Origin: Flavobacterium crocinum
Lineage (GTDB): Bacteria; Bacteroidota; Bacteroidia; Flavobacteriales; Flavobacteriaceae
NCBI RefSeq assembly: GCF_003122385.1
Contig: NZ_CP029255.1
Span: 806,001 to 870,000 of the forward strand
Direction: 5' to 3'
DNA: 64,000 bases
The notes beneath the pieces were generated by a model. The model saw only the letters and a program-made list of their open reading frames with translations, was not told where the DNA came from and ran no database searches. Shown here piece by piece: positions 46,093-56,400 of this stretch (the first letter of the stretch is position 1; every line of letters starts with the position of its first letter). The position numbers and the translations under genes were made by a program.

Positions 46093-49000
46093 TTATAAAT
46101 TACTATAAATGATTTTCTTAGTAAATGAATGACCGTTTTCTAAAGTAATTTTAACCAATAACGCCTGATCACTAGAATGTAAATTAGAGATTTCCAATTC
46201 TGATGAATTGACATTATTTTTAGTGTACATTAACTGTGCACCGATATTAAAAACATTTACCTCTTTTATCGATTCTTTTGATGATGAAATTTTTACAGTT
46301 TTGTTTTTCACAGAAACCAAAACACTATTTTCCAGACTATCAAAATCATCAGTTCCTAATGTATTGTCAGTATAACGAAGTACAAAACGACTGTTAAATG
46401 AACCCACTTCTGATGTAAAAGTATAATTAGCCAAACGCAGGTTGGTTGTTTTTCCGGTTGTTTTATCCTGTAAAAAAATATCCTGACCGTCATTAAAGAA
46501 TCCGTCTGCATGATCAATTGCAATAGTGTATTCTCCTTTTGCCGTTAGTATAATTCCTAACGGAACAGTATCTGTTTTTAAGAAAGGCAATGCACGCCCC
46601 TGAATAATCATTTTTTTAGAGCTGTTAATACTATAGAAATCTACAGCATTAGTACTTGCCATTGATAAAGCATCAAAATTAACATCGATTGCATTGGTTG
46701 CTCCGGTAGCGTATCCTAAAAGGATTTGTTTAAATGTACCTGTAGTGTTTGTTAGATTAATCCATACTCGGTTTCTTTCAATAGCAGACTCATCCGTTTT
46801 ATAAAACTGACTATTATTACCAGCCAGACGCTGAAGATTATTAAAGTTTATAGTAGTTGTAGCTGCAGGTGCTTTTATAAGAAACCCTTGTGTTGCAGCA
46901 ACATATCCTAAGAAAGGTCTATATGGATTTCCAGCAGCCCCTAAACTATTGAAAATAGTAAAATCGTCCAGATAATAGTATTTACCATCTCCCGAACCAT
47001 TGGAAACCGGAAGACTTTGGTGAGCCCACAAATATATTGCCCCCACACCTGGATTATCATCCAGAAATGTTCTCGCACTTATAGCTGAAGGATAAGGATT
47101 TCCAACTAAATTCCATAACCCACTTTCAACAGTTACCGGAATGTTTCCATTATTTGGGGTTCCTGTAAATACTCCTGTAAATAACTGTGGTGTATTGATA
47201 TCATTAGACTGAGGAGCTCTAATGCCATAACCTTTACCAGACTTCATTTCTTCTGTTCCACCATAATTAACTACCCAACCCGCTGAAGGACTAAAAAGAA
47301 GGTATTTATCTGCTAAAGTATTTGGCGAGAAATCGACCATTTTAAAATGATCCTTTGTAACTGGCATTGACCAGTATGTTCCATCATAACGGCGTACATA
47401 AGTTTCTCTTTCATATACAATTTCTGTTGTATTTGCAATACTGGCATTTTTCTGTATTAAACTTGATCCAGTCTTAAACAGTAATTTACCGTTTCCATTT
47501 ACTGCATTGGTAATCGTTAAGGTTCTGCCTGTAGGAACTGTAACAAATCCGCTGGCAACATTAATCGTTAGCGAACAACCTTCAATATCATTCGGGAAAG
47601 GATTTCCGGCTGTAGAGTTAATAACAACACTTTTAGTATTATCCGGCAATCCGTGAGACCAGTTTGAGCCATCCCATTCTGTAGAAGATTCGTCTGTGAT
47701 CGTTACCGGTGCTGTTTCTGCTGACACACAAGTGGTAGCTGTCTGAACTGTAAATTTATAAGTCCCTGCCGCTAAACCTGTAACAGTAGTTGTTGATCCT
47801 GCACCACCAAAAGAACTAGTTGCCGAACCCGGACCTGTTTGATTAATCTGCCAGGAACCTGACGGAAGACCACTTAAAGGTATAGTTCCCTGATTTAAAC
47901 AGGTTACATCTGTTTTGGTTCCTACTGTTGGGGTTGTTTGTATTTGGTTTACGGTAATTGTAACGGTATTAGATGTTGCAGGACTTCCTGTCAAACATGG
48001 AGTTGCATTGGAGATCATGACACAAGTAACCTGGTCATTATTTACCAAACCAGTAGTAGTATAAGTAGTTGAATTAGTTCCAACATTGCCTCCATTTATT
48101 TTCCATTGATATGTTGGAGCTGTTCCCTGATTTGTTGGAGTAGCCGTAAAAGTTACAGACGTTCCTGCACAAATTGTCGTCGAAGTTGATGCTGCAATAC
48201 TCACAGAAGCCGGCTGATTTGGATTAACAGTCATTGTAATCGTATTGGATGTCGTTGGACTTCCTGTCAAACATGGCGATGCATTGGATGTCAACACACA
48301 AGTTACTGTACTTCCATTTGTTAAACCGGTAGTTGTATAAGTAGTTGAATTTGTTCCAACATCACTTCCATTCAATTTCCATTGGTATGTAGGTGCAGTT
48401 CCCTGATTTGTCGGATTTGCTGTAAAAGTTACCGATGTTCCTGCACAAATTGTCGTTGAAGGAGCCGAGATACTTACTGAAGCTGCTAAATTTGGATTTA
48501 CAGTCAAAGTTACCACATCCGAATTAACTGTTGGGGTACAAGTTCCACTTACAACAACACGATACTGATAGCCATTCATACCTGTTGTAGCTCCTGTTAT
48601 ATTCATTGTTGCTGTCGCTACATTAGAATAAACGCCGCTATTTGGTACATTAGCAAAAGTACCACTTGAATTAGCTCTCCATTGCCATCTGTAAGACACT
48701 CCTGTTCCCGCACCAACGACACTGAATGAAGTATTACTTCCTACACAAATTGCTGATGATGAAGGCTGTGTTGTTATAGAAGGAGCTGTATTTGTAGCAT
48801 TTACTGTAAATGATGTAGATCTTGAACAATTCTTTAAAGATATATTTAGGTTATATGTTCTGGGTGTCAATCCAGTTAAATTTTTTGAACTAGAAGTAAA
48901 ACCTGCAGGCGTAGAGGTCCAAGAATAGCTAGATGGATCTCTCCAAACAGGTCTTGCTGATGGTGGTCCAAGCGCTCCAGTTACCGCATTTGATCCTACA

Positions 49001-52000
49001 GAGGCAATTGTATTTCCAGTTCCCTCACCAAAATTAAATCCTGCCAATAAACCACTTTGAGAAGCATTGTAATCTACAAAACCTCCAGCTAAAGCTGACA
49101 CTTCAGCTGCGCTCAATGCCTTACTCCAAAAACCAACTTTAAAAAATTGTCCTGTAAAACCATTTCCAGTATCATCCATAACAGCGTATCCAATTTTTGC
49201 TGTTGAGCTACTTGTACCATAACTACTAGTCGCTGATCCACCAGTGACTGGTGTTCCTCCATCCAAATAAATTTTAAGACCGTTAGCCGTTCCATCTCCA
49301 GTTACTGCAATATGATGCCAATTGTAATCTGAAGGATAAGAGCTTAAAGGGAAATCAACATAACCTCCATTAGGGGTCCAACATCTTATACTATTACCTT
49401 CAAAAGCGATTTCTATAACATCATTTTGACCGAAAAGCGCCATTCTCGAAGCATAAAGTGTTTTATCAAACTTGATCCAGCCTTCAACCGTAAAAGTTCC
49501 TCTACCACTAAGTAGTGTACTCCCCAAATCTACCACTTGATTACTAGTACTTACAAATTCTAAAGCAGCAGGTGCTGGAGTTCCAGTTATTGCTATTGCC
49601 CCAGTTGCATCACTTGGACAAGAAACATTAGTTATTGTACTTGTTGGAATTGCAGGAGTAGTATAACTAGTTACACTTACTGTGCTTGTGAATCTCACAG
49701 AGCAAAAAGTAGTGCTAGTAGCAGTTACATAATAAGTACCACTTACGTTAAAATTTCCAAAAGAAATTGCTCCTCCCGTTCCTGTAACTGTATTTAAAGC
49801 TGTAGAGCCTCTATAAAGTTGGTAGGAAAATCCATTTTGCGAACCAGCTAAACCTATTGCAACTCCAGTTGTTGAATTACAAGTTGTTCCTCCTCCAGTA
49901 AAAGTCTGCTGAGTAGGCACCGTACAAGTTGTGCTTGCTACGTTAATAATTCCAGTTGTAGCAGAAAAAAATGTATTAGTTTGATTTGTTGCAGCTGAAG
50001 TTGTACTTCCCCAAGATCCAGATGATGCCGCTGAACCGCCCAATGTTAATGTTGTTGCACTATGAATTAAACCAGTTCCTAAATTAGACATGACTCCAGA
50101 AGCAATAGATAAGTTATTATTTATTGTTGTAGTTGCGGTCAACGTTTTAGTACCGGATCCTGAAAAAGCAAGATTATAATAACTAAAATTTGGAACTGTT
50201 TGGTCTGCACCATTAAAAGTAACAGTACTCGTTGCTCGTGCAAATGTACCACTATTAGCCCAAGTGCCGCTAATATTTAACGCTGGCGAATTAGTGCATG
50301 TATATGAATTTGAACCAGAATTTATAGTTAAATTTCCAATATTTGCCATCCCTCCAGTATGAGAAAAAGTACCAGTTCTTGTTCCGTCACCTATGTTTAC
50401 AAAATCAGCATCAAGAGTTCCGGAATTAAGTGTAACCGATCCATTTGTTAAACTATAACCTACTCCCAAACCTCCATTAACTTTAAGATTACCACCATTA
50501 ATTGTAATGGTTCCTCCGGCATTTAACAAACTCTGCTTTGCAGTAACAGTATAAGGAGACGGAATATTAAAAGTTCCTCCTGTAGCATTATAAAAAGCCC
50601 AGAAATTATCGTTTACAGTCAAATCTCCGTCAATAGTAATATTACCACCAGTCAAAAGAGTAAGAATATTAAGAGCTGACATTCCTGTATGAACAGTCTT
50701 TCCTGAACCTGTCATTTGCACGTGAGTACGAGACTCACCACCAGTACTATAAGCGCCATCTATAGCAATATTTCCTCCAACACTTAACAACACATTATTT
50801 GACCAATTCACTTTATGTGTAAGCGTTGAACCTGAAGCTATACTTAAATTATTTGAAACTGTATAATTGGCATCTGTCGCAGATAAGATTAAATTTCCAT
50901 TTGTTACTGTTAAATTACCACTTACAGAAAATGCTTTTGCACTATTCGTAACAGTGTTCGAAGCTGAGCCTTTATTAATCGTTAAGTTACCAAATGCAGT
51001 AGCACCTGAACCCTGTAAAACTGATACTCCTCCAGTTAACGTTACCGTTGAACTTGCGTTACCAGTAAGTGTACCATTGTTAATAAAATCACCACTTACA
51101 TTTAAGAATGTTGTTCCTGTGTTCGCCAAAGTCAATGTAGCTCCACTGTTAACTGTTAAGTTTCTTACAGATCCTGTTACTGAAGTAATAGTTGGCTGAT
51201 TAGGTGTTCCAGATGGAATCACTACATCTGTAGTATTAGTTGGCAAAACATTACCACACCAGTTTGAAGCCACATTCCAATCTGTACTAATTACACCTGT
51301 CCAATATCCGGCAGTACAAGATGTATTAGTAATGGTTACAAATTTATTCGCTGGTGTAGCCGCAGGGGCATTAAAATAAGTCGTTTGAATATTTCCTGCT
51401 CCAGTACCTGTGCCTCCCCAAGTTCCTGAATTTTGCCCATTGCCATTTAAAGTTAAAGTTTTTGCTCCGTTACCAGTGGCATTAAAAGTAGCGGTTGCTC
51501 CTGCATTAATGGATAAATTATTTGCTATAGAAACTGTTCCTGCAAAAGTTTTAGCGCCACTTCCTGAAAGCGTTAGATTATTATACGGAGTAATGTAAAC
51601 TGTTTGGGGATTAGCAAGATCATAATTCACAGTTGCATTATTCCCATTTAAATTAATATCATTATTTCCAGAAGTCAAACTAAATGGGGTAGAATTTCCT
51701 AATAAAAGTAATCCGCTTTCAGCGCCGGTAGCCATACTTAAAACAGGACTATTATTACTGTTTTCATTTTCAATAACGATTTGACCATTTAAATCTAGAA
51801 TTCCATTTTCAAGATAGAACCGAGCATTATTATAGTAATAAGAAGAAAAGATAGACGATCGGTATCTACTACTGTTTAGAGTTAAATTTCCTGATATATT
51901 AAAATTAGCAATTGTAGATGTTAAAGTTGTTTCGCGATTTGTACTTGACTGTGTCGAAGTTAAACCAATGGTAACTGATGACGCAGATAATGTTCCTCCA

Positions 52001-52326
52001 CCAATAATCGTTACATTTCTCGGACTGCTATTTGAAGAATTTATTGTAATAGCTCCCGTATTAAGTACAGCTCCCGAATTTACAGTTAATGCTCCTACAT
52101 TTCCGCTAAATGTAATTGATGAACAAGTCACTGTAGAACTTACAACAGGATATACTGCAACTGACGGAATTTCAACAGCAACTCCTGGACCAGGAACACC
52201 TCCTGAACTCCAATTTGACGCAGTATTCCAATCGGAACTTGTAGCTCCACTCCAAACTCTTTGGCTAAATCCGGTGGTATGTAAAAAAATAAAAAATAAA
52301 AACGAGTAAAGTAATTTTCTCATCAT
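46093..52326 (-). CDS. Giant T9SS surface protein: beta-helix, LamG, Ig-like repeats and shared C-terminal module
   Basis: The product is 2077 residues from the first of two adjacent ATGs (52326 or 52323), with a signal peptide ending near GFSQ. The N-terminal 800 residues are Ser/Thr/Asn/Gly-rich repeats of beta-helix type, built around ASNW and LTVNSGATL motifs. A LamG lectin-like domain follows (about 945-1110, with FTVEGWIKFD and NWHHIAVTG), then an Ig-like domain and two similar 91-residue Ig repeats (ICAGTSVTFTA, QGTAPTYQWK). From about residue 1545 the shared module appears (YVRRYDGTYWSMPVT, GYGIRAPQ). The type-A T9SS tail ends it. Likely a large glycan- or surface-binding adhesin. Confidence 0.85.
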   Translation of the reverse strand: MMRKLLYSFLFFIFLHTTGFSQRVWSGATSSDWNTASNWSSGGVPGPGVAVEIPSVAVYPVVSSTVTCSSITFSGNVGALTVNSGAVLNTGAITINSSNSSPRNVTIIGGGTLSASSVTIGLTSTQSSTNRETTLTSTIANFNISGNLTLNSSRYRSSIFSSYYYNNARFYLENGILDLNGQIVIENENSNNSPVLSMATGAESGLLLLGNSTPFSLTSGNNDINLNGNNATVNYDLANPQTVYITPYNNLTLSGSGAKTFAGTVSIANNLSINAGATATFNATGNGAKTLTLNGNGQNSGTWGGTGTGAGNIQTTYFNAPAATPANKFVTITNTSCTAGYWTGVISTDWNVASNWCGNVLPTNTTDVVIPSGTPNQPTITSVTGSVRNLTVNSGATLTLANTGTTFLNVSGDFINNGTLTGNASSTVTLTGGVSVLQGSGATAFGNLTINKGSASNTVTNSAKAFSVSGNLTVTNGNLILSATDANYTVSNNLSIASGSTLTHKVNWSNNVLLSVGGNIAIDGAYSTGGESRTHVQMTGSGKTVHTGMSALNILTLLTGGNITIDGDLTVNDNFWAFYNATGGTFNIPSPYTVTAKQSLLNAGGTITINGGNLKVNGGLGVGYSLTNGSVTLNSGTLDADFVNIGDGTRTGTFSHTGGMANIGNLTINSGSNSYTCTNSPALNISGTWANSGTFARATSTVTFNGADQTVPNFSYYNLAFSGSGTKTLTATTTINNNLSIASGVMSNLGTGLIHSATTLTLGGSAASSGSWGSTTSAATNQTNTFFSATTGIINVASTTCTVPTQQTFTGGGTTCNSTTGVAIGLAGSQNGFSYQLYRGSTALNTVTGTGGAISFGNFNVSGTYYVTATSTTFCSVRFTSTVSVTSYTTPAIPTSTITNVSCPSDATGAIAITGTPAPAALEFVSTSNQVVDLGSTLLSGRGTFTVEGWIKFDKTLYASRMALFGQNDVIEIAFEGNSIRCWTPNGGYVDFPLSSYPSDYNWHHIAVTGDGTANGLKIYLDGGTPVTGGSATSSYGTSSSTAKIGYAVMDDTGNGFTGQFFKVGFWSKALSAAEVSALAGGFVDYNASQSGLLAGFNFGEGTGNTIASVGSNAVTGALGPPSARPVWRDPSSYSWTSTPAGFTSSSKNLTGLTPRTYNLNISLKNCSRSTSFTVNATNTAPSITTQPSSSAICVGSNTSFSVVGAGTGVSYRWQWRANSSGTFANVPNSGVYSNVATATMNITGATTGMNGYQYRVVVSGTCTPTVNSDVVTLTVNPNLAASVSISAPSTTICAGTSVTFTANPTNQGTAPTYQWKLNGSDVGTNSTTYTTTGLTNGSTVTCVLTSNASPCLTGSPTTSNTITMTVNPNQPASVSIAASTSTTICAGTSVTFTATPTNQGTAPTYQWKINGGNVGTNSTTYTTTGLVNNDQVTCVMISNATPCLTGSPATSNTVTITVNQIQTTPTVGTKTDVTCLNQGTIPLSGLPSGSWQINQTGPGSATSSFGGAGSTTTVTGLAAGTYKFTVQTATTCVSAETAPVTITDESSTEWDGSNWSHGLPDNTKSVVINSTAGNPFPNDIEGCSLTINVASGFVTVPTGRTLTITNAVNGNGKLLFKTGSSLIQKNASIANTTEIVYERETYVRRYDGTYWSMPVTKDHFKMVDFSPNTLADKYLLFSPSAGWVVNYGGTEEMKSGKGYGIRAPQSNDINTPQLFTGVFTGTPNNGNIPVTVESGLWNLVGNPYPSAISARTFLDDNPGVGAIYLWAHQSLPVSNGSGDGKYYYLDDFTIFNSLGAAGNPYRPFLGYVAATQGFLIKAPAATTTINFNNLQRLAGNNSQFYKTDESAIERNRVWINLTNTTGTFKQILLGYATGATNAIDVNFDALSMASTNAVDFYSINSSKKMIIQGRALPFLKTDTVPLGIILTAKGEYTIAIDHADGFFNDGQDIFLQDKTTGKTTNLRLANYTFTSEVGSFNSRFVLRYTDNTLGTDDFDSLENSVLVSVKNKTVKISSSKESIKEVNVFNIGAQLMYTKNNVNSSELEISNLHSSDQALLVKITLENGHSFTKKIIYSNL

Positions 52327-52607
52327 ATTCAGTAGGTATTTGTTTAAATTTGTTTTTGGGTTGCTAAAAAGAAAAAAGGCTATATTTCTTACATACGAGG
52401 AATTATGGCTTTTAGTTTTTTAATTCGAATTCAAATGTTAAAATTCTGACTTTCAGCAGAATCAAAGAAATGTTAAATTCTCGTACAAAAATATTTAAAT
52501 TAGGCTAATACGCAAGGTTATAATTTATTTCTTTTTATAATATTTTAACAAAATTTAGAATTATTTTACAACTTATTGACTATTACTACATTTAATCGTT
52601 AAAACGC

Positions 52608-53090
52608 ATGAAAAACCCGGCGAAAGACACTTTTACTCCAAAAGAAGCTTTACAAAAATTAGAGCATTTTTGTGCGTATCAGGAGCGCTGTCACAGCGAA
52701 GTAGTGGAAAAATTGTATAGTCTGAAAATGACTTCGGATGAAATTGATACTATTGTGGTTCAGCTCATAGAAGGGAATTTTCTTAATGAAACCCGCTTTG
52801 CGTGTAGTTTTGCCCGTGGCAAACACCGAATCAAACAATGGGGTAAGGTTAGAATTACAAACGAACTAAAAGCAAGACATATTTCATCGACGAACATCAC
52901 TTTGGCCTTAAAAGAAATTTTGTTAGAAGAATATTTTGAAACGTTTGAAAATCTGGCTGAAAAATGCTGGAACAATTTAACCGAAACCAATCTTTTAAAA
53001 AAGCGTAAAAAGTTTTGTGACTATATGCTTCGAAGAGGTTACGAAAGTAATTTGGTTTACGAAAAAGTTCAGGAACTGGAACAAAGTTAA
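52608..53090 (+). CDS. recX: RecX-family regulator of RecA
   Basis: The product is 160 residues, typical for RecX, with three-helix repeats. Characteristic pieces are LEHFCAYQERCHSEVVEKL, FLNETRFACSFARGK, WGKVRITNELKAR and FCDYMLRRGYE. RecX binds RecA and limits filament growth during recombination and the SOS response. It sits alone between the two divergent giant T9SS genes. Gaps on either side (52327-52607 and 53091-53499) are AT-rich and show no gene. Confidence 0.9.
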   Translation: MKNPAKDTFTPKEALQKLEHFCAYQERCHSEVVEKLYSLKMTSDEIDTIVVQLIEGNFLNETRFACSFARGKHRIKQWGKVRITNELKARHISSTNITLALKEILLEEYFETFENLAEKCWNNLTETNLLKKRKKFCDYMLRRGYESNLVYEKVQELEQS

Positions 53091-53438
53091 ATTGTCGTTT
53101 TCCAATTCAAAAAAGAGGACTTCTTAACTCTTTCAAAATCATTTTATCTGCTAAAAAAACACTATAAATTACCTACAGAATTTCAAATAACTTTTGGTTG
53201 TAAATTATTCTCTTTTTGAAGAATTTATAGCAAACGCGACGTTTTTCAGTCCAAAATCGCAAAATCAAACCTTCAAAATTGTTAAAATTTACGATTATTC
53301 TTATGTTTCATTTTAACATTTTATAAGAATATTTCGCGAACATTAAAATTTTTAATGCAGTTTGTCGAGTATTTTAACGACTCATCGAAAAATTAGCCAT
53401 TCTAAAAACCCTGAGTATTTTCAGCTCGTAGATGTATC

Positions 53439-53446
53439 TATATTTG
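53439..53446 (+). promoter_or_regulatory. -7 element of the 1677-residue gene
   Basis: TATATTTG matches TAnnTTTG and lies 53 bp upstream of the ATG. The -33 region reads TTTTC, a weak match. The rest of the 409-bp gap from 53091 is AT-rich with a short palindrome near 53339-53356, but no gene. Confidence 0.45.
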
Positions 53447-53499
53447 CGCGGGCAATAATTATTATGCCAGCATAACAAACTGATAGAAAAAGATCTAGT

Positions 53500-56400
53500 A
53501 TGAAAAAAACTCTACTTTTAATTTTATTTTTATTGCCTTTCTTGGGATTTTCCCAAATTGTTGATTTGGTCACCTGGGATAGTCCTAGCAACTTTGATGC
53601 TCATATTTTAGTTTCAACTTCACAAGTATCTGCACCAAAAATTACAGGAAACAATCTTATGACCTCAAATTCCGCAGGATATTATACTAATCAATGGCCT
53701 GTTGGTAATACAATAAATCCGGCTAAATACATTCAAATAGGAATTAAAGCAGAACAAGGATATAAAATTGATTTAACAGCATTAAGATATGCTCATTTAA
53801 TTTCAAACGGGCTATCAGATTCACCTAGAAAATATCAGGTTCGATATTCCAGAGATGTCTCTTTTCCATCAGATGGAACAATTCTTCTGGACAATCAAAC
53901 TATAACAGCACAAAAAACTAATGAAATTATCTATTTCCCTACTGGATTTACTTTATTACCAGGCGAAACAATATATTTTCGTTTTTATGCCTATGCCCGT
54001 GAGAATGTATATTGGGATGGCGCTGGCTGGGGATTGGTAAATTCACATTTAACAAGTGACGGAACTTACCACCTGCCTACAATAACAGGTAATGTATCCC
54101 CTTACATTCCGACTTTAACCGCTAATAACGACACAGCTACCACTATTCAAAATAACTTTACTGTAATCAATGTTTTAAACAATGATTTAACAGGAACTAA
54201 TCCAATATCATCTGTAGACATCCAATCTCCACCAGCGAATGGAACTGTAGTTGTAACTCCTGATAATAAAATAAAATTCACTCCTGCTACTGATTTTGTA
54301 GGATTAACATCTTTCATCTATAGGATTGGAGATGGAACAAATACGTCTACAGCTACCGTAAATGTAACTGTTAATGCACCTACTACCTCTTCGCTTGTTG
54401 AATGGAGTGGTCCAGATGATACATTACCTAACATTATTGCTCCTGCTAATGCAGTAGCCGCAGACCCCTTCACAGTTGGACCTGGAACAACTTTACAACT
54501 ACAACCAAAAGGTGACGGTTATAATGGATATGGCTGGTCCACACAATTTAGTATTGATGAATCTAAATACTTTGAATTTACAACTTCTGCCAAAACAGGA
54601 TACAAACTCAAACTTGACAAATTCAACTTTACTTATACTCCAGATGCAAATCATTTTATCGAAAGATATCAAGTAAGATACTCGAAAGATAAAGATTTTG
54701 CTACAAGTTTTTTACTAGTTGATGAAACAACAAATGCAGGCAAAACAAATAAATCTTTAGATTTATCCAATATAACATTATACCCAGATGAGAAAATAAC
54801 AATTCGTATTTACGGTTATAAATTTAAACCCGGAGAATATCCCAACTCTCCAATATTTTTAGCCAATGGTGTAAGTAAGTCACCTGCAGGTACTGTTCCT
54901 ACAATTACAGGAACTGTTTTAAACTATGATGCAACAGAGCTAAATGCAAATGACGACCTTGTGTCTACTCAGGAAAAAAGAGCTATTTCTTTTGATCCAC
55001 TAGCAAACGACATTCATACAACCGGAGCCTCAATAACTTTTACACAACCTTCGTCAGCAGCAGGAACTGTTTCTGCAAACGGCAATATTTTCACATTTAC
55101 TCCAAATGATAATTTTAAAGGTATAACTTCATTTACTTACACATTAACAAATGGAACTAAGAATTCTACCGCAACTGTATCAGTTTATGTTAATGAACTT
55201 ACTCCAAGATTAATCATATGGAACGGCGCTTTAATGACTCCAAAAGCAGTAGTTACAGATCCAAATATAATTGGAAACGACATTACAGCGGGAGGAAATG
55301 GAGTAACTTTAAGTCCATATGCAAATGAATTTTTTGTTAGAGGTTTGGAAAATAACGGATCAACCGCCGAAAATTTAAACCGATATATACAAGTAAGCGT
55401 AACACCAAAGCAAAAATACAACCTGACTCTATCGCAATTTAAATTTATATACAATTCGCCAGGAAGCCAAGGAGCTACTATGTTTCAGGTACGCTATTCT
55501 ACAGATCCTAATTTTGCAGACAATGGTACCGTTTTACTAGGACCAACAGTAGCAGTAAAAGATACCGACAGAGAAATCACTTTAAACTTCCCTGCCGGCA
55601 CAAGAGTTTTAAGCAATAAGAATGAAACTTTTTATATCAGAATTTATCCTTACGCCGTTATAGACCAATCTAACGGTTATTTTATACTAAAAAATGGTTA
55701 CGGCGGAGATATCGGTCCAACAATTACCGGAGTTGTAGAACCATCCAATTTAATTACTGCAGTTGCTGATGCTGCAACCGTTAGTTCTACTGAAGCGACT
55801 CCTATTCCGATCCTGGCAAATGACGAAAACTATACACCATTAGTTTCTATAACAACAACCCAGCCAGCTGTAGGAGGAACGGTTCAGGTAAATGGCACAA
55901 CGAATGTAATATTTACACCTACACCAGGTTTTACAGGAACATCTACTTTTGAGTACACTATTTACAATGGATTGAATTATTCTACTGCAACTGTAACCTT
56001 AAATGTAAAATGTGAGGCTCCAGGAAATCAAACAGCTTTTGGGACTAATTCCTGGATTGGATATGTTTACAAACTAGCCAATACAGCTCCTATGCCTCCA
56101 AACAGCTCTTATCCTGCTTTACCAAGTACTACTATTACTACTTACATTGGAAGAGTAACTGAAAATAAAAATTTTGACAGAGACATGGGTGATGGTGCTG
56201 TTAGCGGACTTACGACAGAAATCCCTTGCGAAGCTGCTCCTACTGATCGCTTTCTGGTACGTTACAAAATGAAAGTTGACATTACTGAAGCCGGTCTATA
56301 TCATTTTAATCTTGGAAGTGATGATGGAGTAGCATTATACATAGACAATGTAGAAGTCTTAAGAGAATGGTATGCCCGTGGTTATGTGACAAATTCTTTT

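Noticed and set aside
50867..52309. Plus-strand frames of 60-113 residues opposite the 2077-residue gene
   Set aside because: They are antisense shadows of Ser/Thr/Val-rich repeats; no start signals or family matches.
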